A DNA stretch of 64,000 nt from Glandiceps talaboti (Eukaryota > Hemichordata > Enteropneusta > Spengelidae): assembly GCF_964340395.1 (NCBI RefSeq), contig NC_135551.1, forward strand, positions 30,713,455 to 30,777,454, in the 5' to 3' direction. The notes beneath the pieces are model-generated. The model searched no databases. It was not told the DNA's origin and saw only the letters and a list, made by a program, of their open reading frames with translations. A program made the position numbers and the translations under genes. Positions 1-10,331 of this stretch are shown here, piece by piece (the stretch's first letter is position 1; each line of letters opens with the position of its first letter).

Positions 1-1558
1 GGCTGGCAACGACTTGCTTCTGGGTTAGTCCCTCGTGCATCCGGGTACTTGGGATTGTCGCCGTACGGAAACTCACATCGGTAATTTTGACGCTGTAATT
101 TTGCCACCAATATTGATCGTACAAAAACAAAACTCCATAAATGAACCACAAAGTACTTTCTCTTTCAAAATGTGATAATTTTAGAAAGAGTATTATCGTT
201 TTTATTGACGACTGACTCTGTCAAAAATCGTCGCATACACTTCAGTTCAGGCATGCACGACTTCTCACTTGATCATGAGGTGCGTATACTGGAATGAACC
301 ATTCTGTAGGAGGGTGGAGAATTTGGATTTGAAGTTTACAACCCTGTTTCGAACAAATATTTGTCATTTGGGCGCACAATGCGTAGAATTAAGACTACAG
401 CACATATTACATTGCTTGTTTGATGTCAATAGTGTCTTTTGAAAAGTTCCTGTTTACCTAAAGTCTCGCGGACTGATTTCCAATATGGCGGCGGTCATAA
501 TGCTCATTAACATATTCATTTTTTTTTAAATTACAAAAAAAAAATCATAAAAAATAGAAAAGAAGACGTGCTGACTTGAAATTAACAAATCTAAGTAAGC
601 TACCCCCTGCTCATCAACACACCAGATATCAAAGCAATCTGACAAGAAGTTTTCAAGGAGATGATGAAAATGACATTTTATGAAAAAAAATCATAAAAAA
701 TTGAAAATGGCACAGATCAACTTGGCATGAACAAATCTGAATAGCCTCCCCCCAGGGAACATGCACACCAAATATCGAAGAATTCTGACTGTCACTTTCG
801 GATAAGATAATGAAAATATAAAAGTTTGACGGACACCTATGATTCACTCTACTCTCTATACTCTATACAACCTATACCTAAAGCTACGCTTTCAGCTTTC
901 GCTGACAGCGGAGCTAAAAAACAGGATGACCCTCCCACTGCCAATTTTGAAACAGGGTAACCCCCCTACTAAACCACTGCTGCAACCCACCCCCCACCCC
1001 AGCCAAAGGAAATGACTAGTCCCTTAGAAGGTATTGAAGTGAAGTCGCATGACTTTTGTTTAATTTACTCGGTAAACGATCGCTCCTGAGGTTAAATTTG
1101 GTTCAAATCATGAACAAAGTATTTCAGCCCCCCCCCCCTTTCAGCCCACCTGAGGTTAAATTTGGTTCAAATCATGAACAAAATATTTCAGCCCATCATA
1201 ATGTTCATGCCCCCCCCCCGAACCCTCAATTATTTTAATCCCCCCCCCATTTCTCCCAAGCCCCCCTGCCGTAAATTCTGATCCCAGCCATAGAGCAACA
1301 GAATCATAACGTGTACTATTTTCTTGGTTTTCTAGTTAACATTTCATCAGTTTGTGGGCAATTTAATGGCTGGTAAGATGTTTACAGACACATTGATTAA
1401 TTGTCACATTGTTAAACTTAATTTAAATTCATAATTAAATTCCCTAGAGATCATAAGAGACAGGGTTGAATTATGGCTCGATGTGAGACAAAGAGTTGTA
1501 TAACTATCTGTAACTAACCAAAGTTGGACAGTGATTAAAAAATACCAAAGCTACACAC

Positions 1559-1934
1559 CTGAATCCCAAACAAAGTCAGACTCGTTCGAATTTCTAATCA
1601 CGATATCTTCCAAATTTTTGCATCCCATCTTCCCAAATACTTCCAATAACAACTCAAGGTCATTTGCTGAGATGTGTCCCTTTGTTTCCAATTGATTGAA
1701 CAGTTGTAAAGCATTGTTAATATCTTCAGACTCTCTGATCGTAAGGTAGTCTGATGTTAACAACAATTTGAGTCGATGGAACTCCTCTCTCGTTATGTTT
1801 TCGTAGAGTTCATTGTACAATAGCTTTAAGCTAGACAGCTTCTTGTTAGTCGCAGTTTGCTCAGAGTTATTGCTTTTGGACATAGCCTTCCCGTCATCCG
1901 TTTTAGACATAGTTGCATCCAACTTTTTCGACAT
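1559..1934 (-). CDS. Death effector domain (DED) exon, copy 1 (first coding exon)
   Basis: The exon encodes about 125 residues: a ~30-residue polar, Ser/Lys/Thr-rich leader with repeated MSK triplets, then a helical domain of about 80 residues. That domain has the DED pattern: LYNELYENI (helix 1), EEFHRLKLLL (helix 2, the usual E/D-x-x-x-L-K-x-L-L signature), LFNQLETKGHISANDLELLLEVF (helices 4-5) and a final NLEDIV. The usual C-terminal RxDL motif is replaced by CKNL. DEDs mediate homotypic adaptor contacts in caspase and immune signalling. The open frame hits TAG just after CAG|GTGTGT, a good 5' splice site, so the exon ends at 1559 in phase 1 and the rest of the protein must come from further left. 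The start is the first ATG after an upstream stop. The DED call rests on pattern recognition only. Confidence 0.72.
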
Positions 1935-3651
1935 CTTTTAAATTAATGTTGTGTATGCTCAGATGTGCAACTAGTTAATGTGTACAAGTTAATATGTATC
2001 TAAATATTTATGTCACCACTTCAGACTGGAACTACTGCCAAATAAATCAATCTGAAAGAAATGCTATGTAACGTATGGCTGGCAACGACTTGCTTCTGGG
2101 TTAGTCCCTCGTGCATCCGGGTACTTGGGATTGTCGCCGTACGGAAACTCACATCGGTAATTTTGACGCTGTAATTTTGCCACCAATATTGATCGTACAA
2201 AAACAAAACTCCATAAATGAACCACAAAGTACTTTCCCTTTCAAAATGTGGTAATTTTAGAAAGAGTATTATCGTTTTTATTGACGACTGACTCTGTCAA
2301 AAATCGCCCCATACACTTCAGTTCTGGCATGCACGACTTCTCACTTGATCATGAGGTGCGTATACTGGAATGAACCATTCTGTAGGAGGGTGGAGAATTT
2401 GGATTTGAAGTTTACAACCCTGTTTCGAACAAATATTTGTCATTTGGGTGCACAATGCGTAGAATTAAGACTACAGCACATATTACATTGCTTGTTTGAC
2501 GTCAATAGTGTCTTTTGAAAAGTTCCTGTTTACGTAAAGTCTCGCGGACTGATTTCCAATATGGCGGCGGTCATAATGCTCATTAACATATTCATTTTTT
2601 TTAAATTACAGAAAAAAAATCATAAAAAATGGAAAAGAAGACGTGCTGACTTGAAATTAACAAATCTAAGTAAGCTACCCCCTGCTCATCAACAGACCAG
2701 ATATCAAAGCAATCTGACAAGAAGTTTTCAAGGAGATGATGAAAATGACATTTTATGAAAAAAATCATAAAAAATTGAAAATGGCACAGATCAACTTGGC
2801 ATGAACAAATCTGAATAGCCTCCCCCCAGGGAACATGCACACCAAATATCGAAGAATTCTGACTGTCACTTTCGAATAAGATAATGAAAATATAAAAGTT
2901 TGACGGACACCTATGATTCACTCTACTCTCTATACTCTATACAACCTATACCTAAAGCTACGCTTTCAGCTTTCGCTGACAGCGGAGCTAAAAAACAGGA
3001 TGACCCTCCCACTGCCAATTTTGAAACAGGGTAACCCCCCTACTAAACCACTGCTGCAACCCACCCCCCCACCCCAGCCAAAGGAAATGACTAGTCCCTT
3101 AGAAGGTATTGAAGTGAAGTCGCATGACTTTTGTTTAATTTACTCGGTAAACGATCGCTCCTGAGGTTAAATTTGGTTCAAATCATGAACAAAATATTTC
3201 ATCCCCCCCTTTCAGCCCACCTGAGGTTAAATTTGGTTCAAATCATGAACAAAATATTTCAGCCTCCCCCCCTTTCAGCCCATCATAATGTTCATGCCCC
3301 CCCCCCCCCGAACCCTCAATTATTTTAATCCCCCCCCCCCCATTTCTCCCAAGCCCCCCTGCCGTAAATTCTGATCCCAGCCATAGAGCAACAGAATCAT
3401 AACGTGTACTATTTTCTTGGTTTTCTAGTTAACATTTCATCAGTTTGTGGGCAATTTAATGGCTGGTAAGATGTTTACAGACACATTGATTAATTGTCAC
3501 ATTGTTAAACTTAATTTAAATTCATAATTAAATTCCCTAGAGATCATAAGAGACAGGGTTGAATTATGGCTCGATGTGAGACAAAGAGTTGTATAACTAT
3601 CTATAACTAACCAAAGTTGGACAGTGATTAAAAAATACCAAAGCTACACAC

Positions 3652-4027
3652 CTGAATCCCAAACAAAGTCAGACTCGTTCGAATTTCTAATCACGATATC
3701 TTCCAAATTTTTGCATCCCATCTTCCCAAATACTTCCAATAACAACTCAAGGTCATTTGCTGAGATGTGTCCCTTTGTTTCCAATTGATTGAACAGTTGT
3801 AAAGCATTGTTAATATCTTCAGACTCTCTGATCGTAAGGTAGTCTGATGTTAACAACAATTTGAGTCGATGGAACTCCTCTCTCGTTATGTTTTCGTAGA
3901 GTTCATTGTACAATAGCTTTAAGCTAGACAGCATCTTGTTAGTCGCAGTTTGCTCAGAGTTATTGCTTTTGGACATAGCCTTCCCGTCATCCGTTTTAGA
4001 CATAGTTGCATCCAACTTTTTCGACAT
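3652..4027 (-). CDS. DED exon, copy 2
   Basis: This is the same exon as copy 1 with one visible residue change (Lys to Met in the leader, before LSSLKLLYNELY). It has the same ATG, the same CAG|GTGTGT donor and the same in-frame TAG in the intron. No downstream exon of its own is recognisable between it and copy 1, so if expressed it must splice across copy 1 to exons left of the window, or it is a dead duplicate. An intact frame in every copy argues either for selection or for very recent duplication; near-identity of the non-coding parts favours recency. Confidence 0.7.
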
Positions 4028-5764
4028 CTTTTAAATTAATGTTGTGTATGCTCAGATGTGCAACTAGTTAATGTGTACAAGTTAATATGTATCTAAATAT
4101 TTATGTCACCACTTCAGACTGGAACTACTGCCAAATAAATCAATCTGAAAGAAATGCTATGTAACGTATGGCTGGCAACGACTTGCTTCTGGGTTAGTCC
4201 CTCGTGCATCCGGGTACTTGGGATTGTCGCCGTACGGAAACTCACATCGGTAATTTTGACGCTGTAATTTTGCCACCAATATTGATCGTACAAAAACAAA
4301 ACTCCATAAATGAACCACAAAGTACTTTCCCTTTCAAAATGTGGTAATTTTAGAAAGAGTATTATCGTTTTTATTGACGACTGACTCTGTCAAAAATCGC
4401 CCCATACACTTCAGTTCTGGCATGCACGACTTCTCACTTGATCATGAGGTGCGTATACTGGAATGAACCATTCTGTAGGAGGGTGGAGAATTTGGATTTG
4501 AAGTTTACAACCCTGTTTCGAACAAATATTTGTCATTTGGGTGCACAATGCGTAGAATTAAGACTACAGCACATATTACATTGCTTGTTTGACGTCAATA
4601 GTGTCTTTTGAAAAGTTCCTGTTTACGTAAAGTCTCGCGGACTGATTTCCAATATGGCGGCGGTCATAATGCTCATTAACATATTCATTTTTTTTAAATT
4701 ACAGAAAAAAAATCATAAAAAATGGAAAAGAAGACGTGCTGACTTGAAATTAACAAATCTAAGTAAGCTACCCCCTGCTCATCAACAGACCAGATATCAA
4801 AGCAATCTGACAAGAAGTTTTCAAGGAGATGATGAAAATGACATTTTATGAAAAAAATCATAAAAAATTGAAAATGGCACAGATCAACTTGGCATGAACA
4901 AATCTGAATAGCCTCCCCCCAGGGAACATGCACACCAAATATCGAAGAATTCTGACTGTCACTTTCGGATAAGATAATGAAAATATAAAAGTTTGACGGA
5001 CACCTATGATTCACTCTACTCTCTATACTCTATACAACCTATACCTAAAGCTACGCTTTCAGCTTTCGCTGACAGCGGAGCTAAAAAACAGGATGACCCT
5101 CCCACTGCCAATTTTGAAACAGGGTAACCCCCCTACTAAACCACTGCTGCAACCCACCCCCCCACCCCAGCCAAAGGAAATGACTAGTCCCTTAGAAGGT
5201 ATTGAAGTGAAGTCGCATGACTTTTGTTTAATTTACTCGGTAAACGATCGCTCCTGAGGTTAAATTTGGTTCAAATCATGAACAAAATATTTCAGCCTCC
5301 CCCCCTTTCAGCCCACCTGAGGTTAAATTTGGTTCAAATCATGAACAAAATATTTCAGCCTCCCCCCCTTTCAGCCCATCATAATGTTCATGCCCCCCCC
5401 CCCCCCCCCCCCCCCCCCCCGAACCCTCAATTATTTTAATCCCCCCCCCCCCCCATTTCTCCCAAGCCCCCCTGCCGTAAATTCTGATCCCAGCCATAGA
5501 GCAACAGAATCATAACGTGTACTATTTTCTTGGTTTTCTAGTTAACATTTCATCAGTTTGTGGGCAATTTAATGGCTGGTAAGATGTTTACAGACACATT
5601 GATTAATTGTCACATTGTTAAACTTAATTTAAATTCATAATTAAATTCCCTAGAGATCATAAGAGACAGGGTTGAATTATGGCTCGATGTGAGACAAAGA
5701 GTTGTATAACTATCTATAACTAACCAAAGTTGGACAGTGATTAAAAAATACCAAAGCTACACAC

Positions 5765-6140
5765 CTGAATCCCAAACAAAGTCAGACTTGTTCGAATTTC
5801 TAATCACGATATCTTCCAAATTTTTGCATCCCATCTTCCCAAATACTTCCAATAACAACTCAAGGTCATTTGCTGAGATGTGTCCCTTTGTTTCCAATTG
5901 ATTGAACAGTTGTAAAGCATTGTTAATATCTTCAGACTCTCTGATCGTAAGGTAGTCTGATGTTAACAACAATTTGAGTCGATGGAACTCCTCTCTCGTT
6001 ATGTTTTCGTAGAGTTCATTGTACAATAGCTTTAAGCTAGACAGCATCTTGTTAGTCGCAGTTTGCTCAGAGTTATTGCTTTTGGACATAGCCTTCCCGT
6101 CATCCGTTTTAGACATAGTTGCATCCAACTTTTTCGACAT
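5765..6140 (-). CDS. DED exon, copy 3 (left arm of palindrome)
   Basis: This is the same DED exon as the other copies, sharing the Met of copy 2 and carrying one extra change near the end (Glu to Lys in the RNSNESD segment). It lies in the left arm of the 5518-7742 palindrome. Unlike copies 1 and 2 it lacks the usual upstream sequence of the unit, because the unit is cut at about 6253, only ~110 bp upstream of the ATG. The donor site is intact. Confidence 0.7.
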
Positions 6141-6342
6141 CTTTTAAATTAATGTTGTGTATGCTCAGATGTGCAACTAGTTAATGTGTACAAGTTAATA
6201 TGTATCTAAATATTTATGTCACCACTTCAGACTGGAACTACTGCCAAATAATGCTGTGCAAAGTACACAGTTACCCCATTGATAGTTGTTCCTATGCACA
6301 GAAATATTCCAACACAAAAAGTTACAAACTGCCTGCCTGCCT

Positions 6343-6687
6343 GTCTGTATGTATGTATGTATGTATGTATGTATGTATGTATGTATGTATGTATGTACCG
6401 GTATGTATGTATGTATGTATGTATGTATGTATGTATGTATGTATGTATTTATGTATGTATGTGTGTATGTATGTATGTGTGTGTGTATGTATGTATGTAT
6501 GTACCGGTATGTATGTATGTATGTATGTATGTATGTATGTATGTATGTATGTATGTATTTATGTATGTATGTGTGTATGTATGTATGTATGTATGTATGT
6601 ATGTATGTATGTACCGGTATGTATGTATGTATGTATGTATGTATGTATGTATGTATTTATGTATGTATGTGTGTATGTATGTATGTT
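6343..6687. repeat. (GTAT)n microsatellite with ACCGGT interruptions
   Basis: A run of about 345 bp of GTAT repeats is interrupted three times by the palindrome TACCGGTA and by blocks of GTGT and TTAT. It has a longer internal period of roughly 120 bp, visible from the repeated spacing of the ACCGGT blocks. It fills the loop of the palindrome. Open frames through it (runs of Met-Tyr-Val-Cys) are not genes. Confidence 0.95.
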
Positions 6688-6907
6688 AATCTGTGTCGGT
6701 CTCTGTTTCTATGTGGATATGTGTAACTTTTCGTGTTGGAATATTTCTGTGCATAGGAACAACTATCAATGGGGTAACTGTGTACTTTGCACAGCATTAT
6801 TTGGCAGTAGTTCCAGTCTGAAGTGGTGACATAAATATTTAGATACATATTAACTTGTACACATTAACTAGTTGCACATCTGAGCATACACAACATTAAT
6901 TTAAAAG

Positions 6908-7283
6908 ATGTCGAAAAAGTTGGATGCAACTATGTCTAAAACGGATGACGGGAAGGCTATGTCCAAAAGCAATAACTCTGAGCAAACTGCGACTAACAAG
7001 AAGCTGTCTAGCTTAAAGCTATTGTACAATGAACTCTACGAAAACATAACGAGAGAGGAGTTCCATCGACTCAAATTGTTGTTAACATCAGACTACCTTA
7101 CGATCAGAGAGTCTGAAGATATTAACAATGCTTTACAACTGTTCAATCAATTGGAAACAAAGGGACACATCTCAGCAAATGACCTTGAGTTGTTATTGGA
7201 AGTATTTGGGAAGATGGGATGCAAAAATTTGGAAGATATCGTGATTAGAAATTCGAACGAGTCTGACTTTGTTTGGGATTCAG
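6908..7283 (+). CDS. DED exon, copy 4 (inverted, right arm of palindrome)
   Basis: This is the DED exon on the plus strand, divergent from copy 3 with ~770 bp between the two start codons. Its protein matches copy 1 (Lys in the leader, NESD near the end), so it was not simply copied from copy 3. The donor CAG|GTGTGTAG is intact at 7283/7284. No downstream DED-gene exon is visible to the right: the arm is broken by a LINE 3' end at 7399 and ends at about 7742. It is probably a non-functional first exon unless it splices to something distant. Confidence 0.66.
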
Positions 7284-7398
7284 GTGTGTAGCTTTGGTAT
7301 TTTTTAATCACTGTCCAACTTTGGTTAGTTATAGATAGTTATACAACTCTTTGTCTCACATTGAGCCATAATTCAACCCTGTCTCTTATGATCTCTAG

Positions 7399-7619
7399 GG
7401 CATTTGTGGAATCGGCTGCCTGTTGCACTCCGTTTGAGTGAAAATTTTAATATTTTTAAATCGAATCTTAAAACATACTTTTTTACTGTATGATTGTTTT
7501 ATTCACTTTCTCTGATGTATTGTGTTTTAATAGTACCTTAGTGCTGTAAGGCGCTTTGAGATGTTTTTACATGGAAAGCGTTTTTTTTTAAAGAAATAAA
7601 TATTATTATTATTATTATT
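7399..7619 (+). mobile_element. 5'-truncated LINE 3' end inserted in the palindrome right arm
   Basis: The first ~90 bp translate to the typical C-terminal end of a Jockey/CR1/L2-type reverse transcriptase (LWNRLPVALRLSENF, then FKSNLKTYFF and a stop). A short 3' UTR with GGCGCTTTGAGA follows, then AAATAAATATT and an (ATT)n tail. The matching left arm lacks it, so it arrived after the inversion. The junction shows a loss of about 5 bp and no clear target-site duplication. Confidence 0.82.
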
Positions 7620-7742
7620 AATTATGAATTTAAATTAAGTTACAATGTGACAATTAATCAATGTGTCTGTAAACATCTTACCAGCCATTAAATTGCCCAC
7701 AAACTGATGAAATGTTAACTAGAAAACCAAGTAAATAGTACA

Positions 7743-8320
7743 TGGGGATGATTTGATATCTTTATTACTTAACAACATGCTGTGGAAAGCATGGTATAGT
7801 AAACACAATACAACACAATACAATACAAGACAAAAATACAATACACATTACTTGTCTGTTGAGGATATCTTTCGAGATTTATCTAAAAGGAATTTGGCAA
7901 AAGGATGTTTATCATCTGAACTTAGAATATACAAAAATTTCTCATGACTGTTTAAGGTATTAAAATAAGCACATTTCAAAGATATCAAAGAAAATAAATC
8001 CTCTCTCTCATTTTCGTGTTACGGGCAGTGAATAATATAATGATATTCATCTTCAACCATTGAGGGGCAATACTTGCAAAATATTTCATTGGCAGGAATT
8101 TTCATCATACACCTTCTACCCAACTCTATTTGTAAGTGAAAATTAGAGACTCTAAATTTCGTAATGACAAGTTGATTAGGTAGTTTTCTAGTTGGAATAC
8201 AGATTTAAAAGTTCTATAAGTTCTAAGTTTATTTTTATCACTACCATTTCTTCTAACATCAGTAAATAAATCATTAAATCAAGATTTACAAAAGTCTTTG
8301 CATAGATTGTCCTGAATTTA
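7743..8320 (-). mobile_element. Decayed LINE, C-terminal end of ORF2 and 3' UTR
   Basis: On the minus strand the sequence translates, with stops and frame breaks, to the C-terminal end of a LINE ORF2 polyprotein. It includes a Cys-rich segment (FCKYCPSMVEDEYHYIIHC) of the CxxC...H...C type seen after the reverse transcriptase in Jockey/CR1-type elements, ending in KSRKISSTDK and a stop near 7858. The same segment occurs in the LINE at 62-64 kb. The 3' UTR runs to 7743, where it abuts the end of the palindrome. Confidence 0.7.
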
Positions 8321-8322
8321 AT

Positions 8323-10240
8323 TACAGCATTTGACAAGTTGGTGGGGTGAATATTGGTACTAAAATTACAGCATTTGACAAGTTAGTGGTATGAATATTG
8401 GTACTAAAATTACAGTATTTGACAAGTTGGTGGTATGAATGTTGGTACTAAAATTACAGCATTTGACAAGTTAGTGGTATGAATATTGGTACTAAAATTA
8501 CAGCATTTGACAAGTTAGTGGTGTGAATATTGGTACTAAAATTACAGTATTTGACAAGTTGGTGGTATGAATGTTGGTACTAAAATTACAGCATTTGACA
8601 AGTTGGTGGGGTGAATATTAGTACTAAAATTACAGTATTTGACAAGTTGGTGGTATGAATATTGGTACTAAAATTACAGTATTTGACAAGTTGGTGGTAT
8701 GAATGTTGGTACTAAAATTACAGCATTTGACAAGTTGGTGGGGTGAATATTGGTGCTAAAATTACAGCATTTGACAAGTTAGTGGTATGAATATTGGTAC
8801 TAAAATTACAGTATTTGACAAGTTGGTGTAAATATTGGTGCTAAAATTACAGCATTTGACAAGTTGGTGATATGAATATTGGTGCTAAAATTACAGCATT
8901 TGGCAAGTTGGTGGTATGAATATTGGTACTAAAATTACATTATTTGACAAGTTGTTGGGGTGAATATTGGTGCTAAAAATACAGCATTTGACAAGTTGGT
9001 GGTGTGAATATTGGTACTAAAATTACAGCATTTGACAAGTTGGTGGTGTGAATATTGGTACTAAAATTACAGCATTTGACAAGTTAGTGGTATGAATATT
9101 GGTACTAAAATTACAGTATTTGACAAGTTGGTGGTATGAATGTTGGTACTAAAATTACAGCATTTGACAAGTTAGTGGTATGAATATTGGTACTAAAATT
9201 ACAGCATTTGACAAGTTAGTGGTGTGAATATTGGTACTAAAATTACAGTATTTGACAAGTTGGTGGTATGAATGTTGGTACTAAAATTACAGCATTTGAC
9301 AAGTTGGTGGGGTGAATATTAGTACTAAAATTACAGTATTTGACAAGTTGGTGGTATGAATATTGGTACTAAAATTACAGTATTTGACAAGTTGGTGGTA
9401 TGAATGTTGGTACTAAAATTACAGCATTTGACAAGTTGGTGGGGTGAATATTGGTGCTAAAATTACAGCATTTGACAAGTTAGTGGTATGAATATTGGTA
9501 CTAAAATTACAGTATTTGACAAGTTGGTGTAAATATTGGTGCTAAAATTACAGCATTTGACAAGTTGGTGATATGAATATTGGTGCTAAAATTACAGCAT
9601 TTGGCAAGTTGGTGGTATGAATATTGGTACTAAAATTACATTATTTGACAAGTTGTTGGGGTGAATATTGGTGCTAAAAATACAGCATTTGACAAGTTGG
9701 TGGTGTGAATATTGGTACTAAAATTACAGCATTTGACATGTTGGTGGAGTGAATATTGGTGCTAAAATTACAGCATTTGACAAGTTGGTGGGGTGAATAT
9801 TAGTACTAAAATTACAGCATTTGACAAGTTGGTGGTGTGAATATTGGTACTAAAATTACAGCATTTGACAAGTTTGTGGTGTGAATATTGGTACTAAAAT
9901 TACAGCATTTGACAAGTTGGTGGGGTGAATATTGGTACTAAAATTACAGCATTTGACAAGTTGGTGGTATGAATATTGGTGCTACAATTACAGTATTTGA
10001 CAAGTTGGTGGGGTGAATATTGGTACTAAAATTACAGCATTTGACAAGTTGGTGGTGTGAATATTGGTACTAAAATTACAGCATTTGACAAGTTGGTGGT
10101 GTGAATATTGGTACTAAAATTACAGCATTTGACAAGTTAGTGGTGTGAATATTGGTACTAAAATTACAGCATTTGACAAGTTAGTGGTGTGAATATTGGT
10201 ACTAAAATTACAGCATTTGACAAGTCAGTGGTATGAATAA
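8323..10240. repeat. 44-bp satellite array with 701-bp higher-order repeat
   Basis: There are about 43 copies of a 44-bp unit around TTTGACAAGTTGGTGG, a TGAATATTGGTACTAAAATTACA core and an AGCA/AGTA variant junction. Variants recur in the same order 701 bp apart: 8371-9038 matches 9072-9738 almost perfectly. That is 16 units with one 3-bp deletion, which explains 701 rather than 704. The array ends only ~90 bp after the SETD4 stop codon. It has no CRISPR features, since units abut without unique spacers. Confidence 0.95.
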
Positions 10241-10331
10241 TACTAGTATTGACATACTTAACACTCCCATATCTTCAGAATATCAACAGGTCACCTAAAT
10301 GACTTGGATCACCGGGGATATATTTCAATCA

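Larger units (their letters stand above)
1..6253. repeat. Head-to-tail array of ~2.09 kb units carrying a DED exon
   Basis: Three consecutive copies of one unit lie at about 1-2076, 2077-4169 and 4170-6253. Each begins with the same GGCTGGCAACGACTTGC stretch, and the offsets are 2076 and 2093 bp. The copies look nearly identical; most differences are in homopolymeric C runs (longest near 5393-5420) and single substitutions. Within a unit there are two diverged ~150-bp internal repeats (for example 2610-2758 and 2759-2900), C-rich tracts, a short GC-rich stretch containing ATGGCGGCGG (about 486, 2561, 4654), and one death-effector-domain exon on the minus strand. The third unit stops at the centre of a palindrome near 6253. 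The left edge of the array lies outside the window. Confidence 0.93.
5518..7742. repeat. Large palindrome with microsatellite at its centre
   Basis: The left arm 5518-6325 and the right arm 6726-7742 are inverted copies, each about 0.8 kb once a 221-bp LINE piece (7399-7619) in the right arm is discounted. Near the centre the arms share ~70 bp (6254-6325 and 6726-6798) that is absent from the regular tandem units. The non-palindromic middle is the GTAT microsatellite. Outer ends are the TGTACTATTTTCTTGG motif at about 5518 and its complement at 7727-7742. Confidence 0.92.

Noticed and set aside
2561-3328. Several 65-106 codon frames repeated in each 2.09-kb unit
   Set aside because: They are frame-open by chance in recently duplicated DNA; frames lie on both strands, contain low-complexity runs and have no family pattern.
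6200-6848. Long plus- and minus-strand open frames across the GTAT tract
   Set aside because: They are the reading of a tetranucleotide repeat that lacks stops in several frames (Met-Tyr-Val-Cys runs); all three frames are open at once.
8323-10240. Regular short repeats that could recall a CRISPR array
   Set aside because: Units abut with no unique spacers, the setting is a eukaryotic genome, and unit variants show a satellite higher-order structure.
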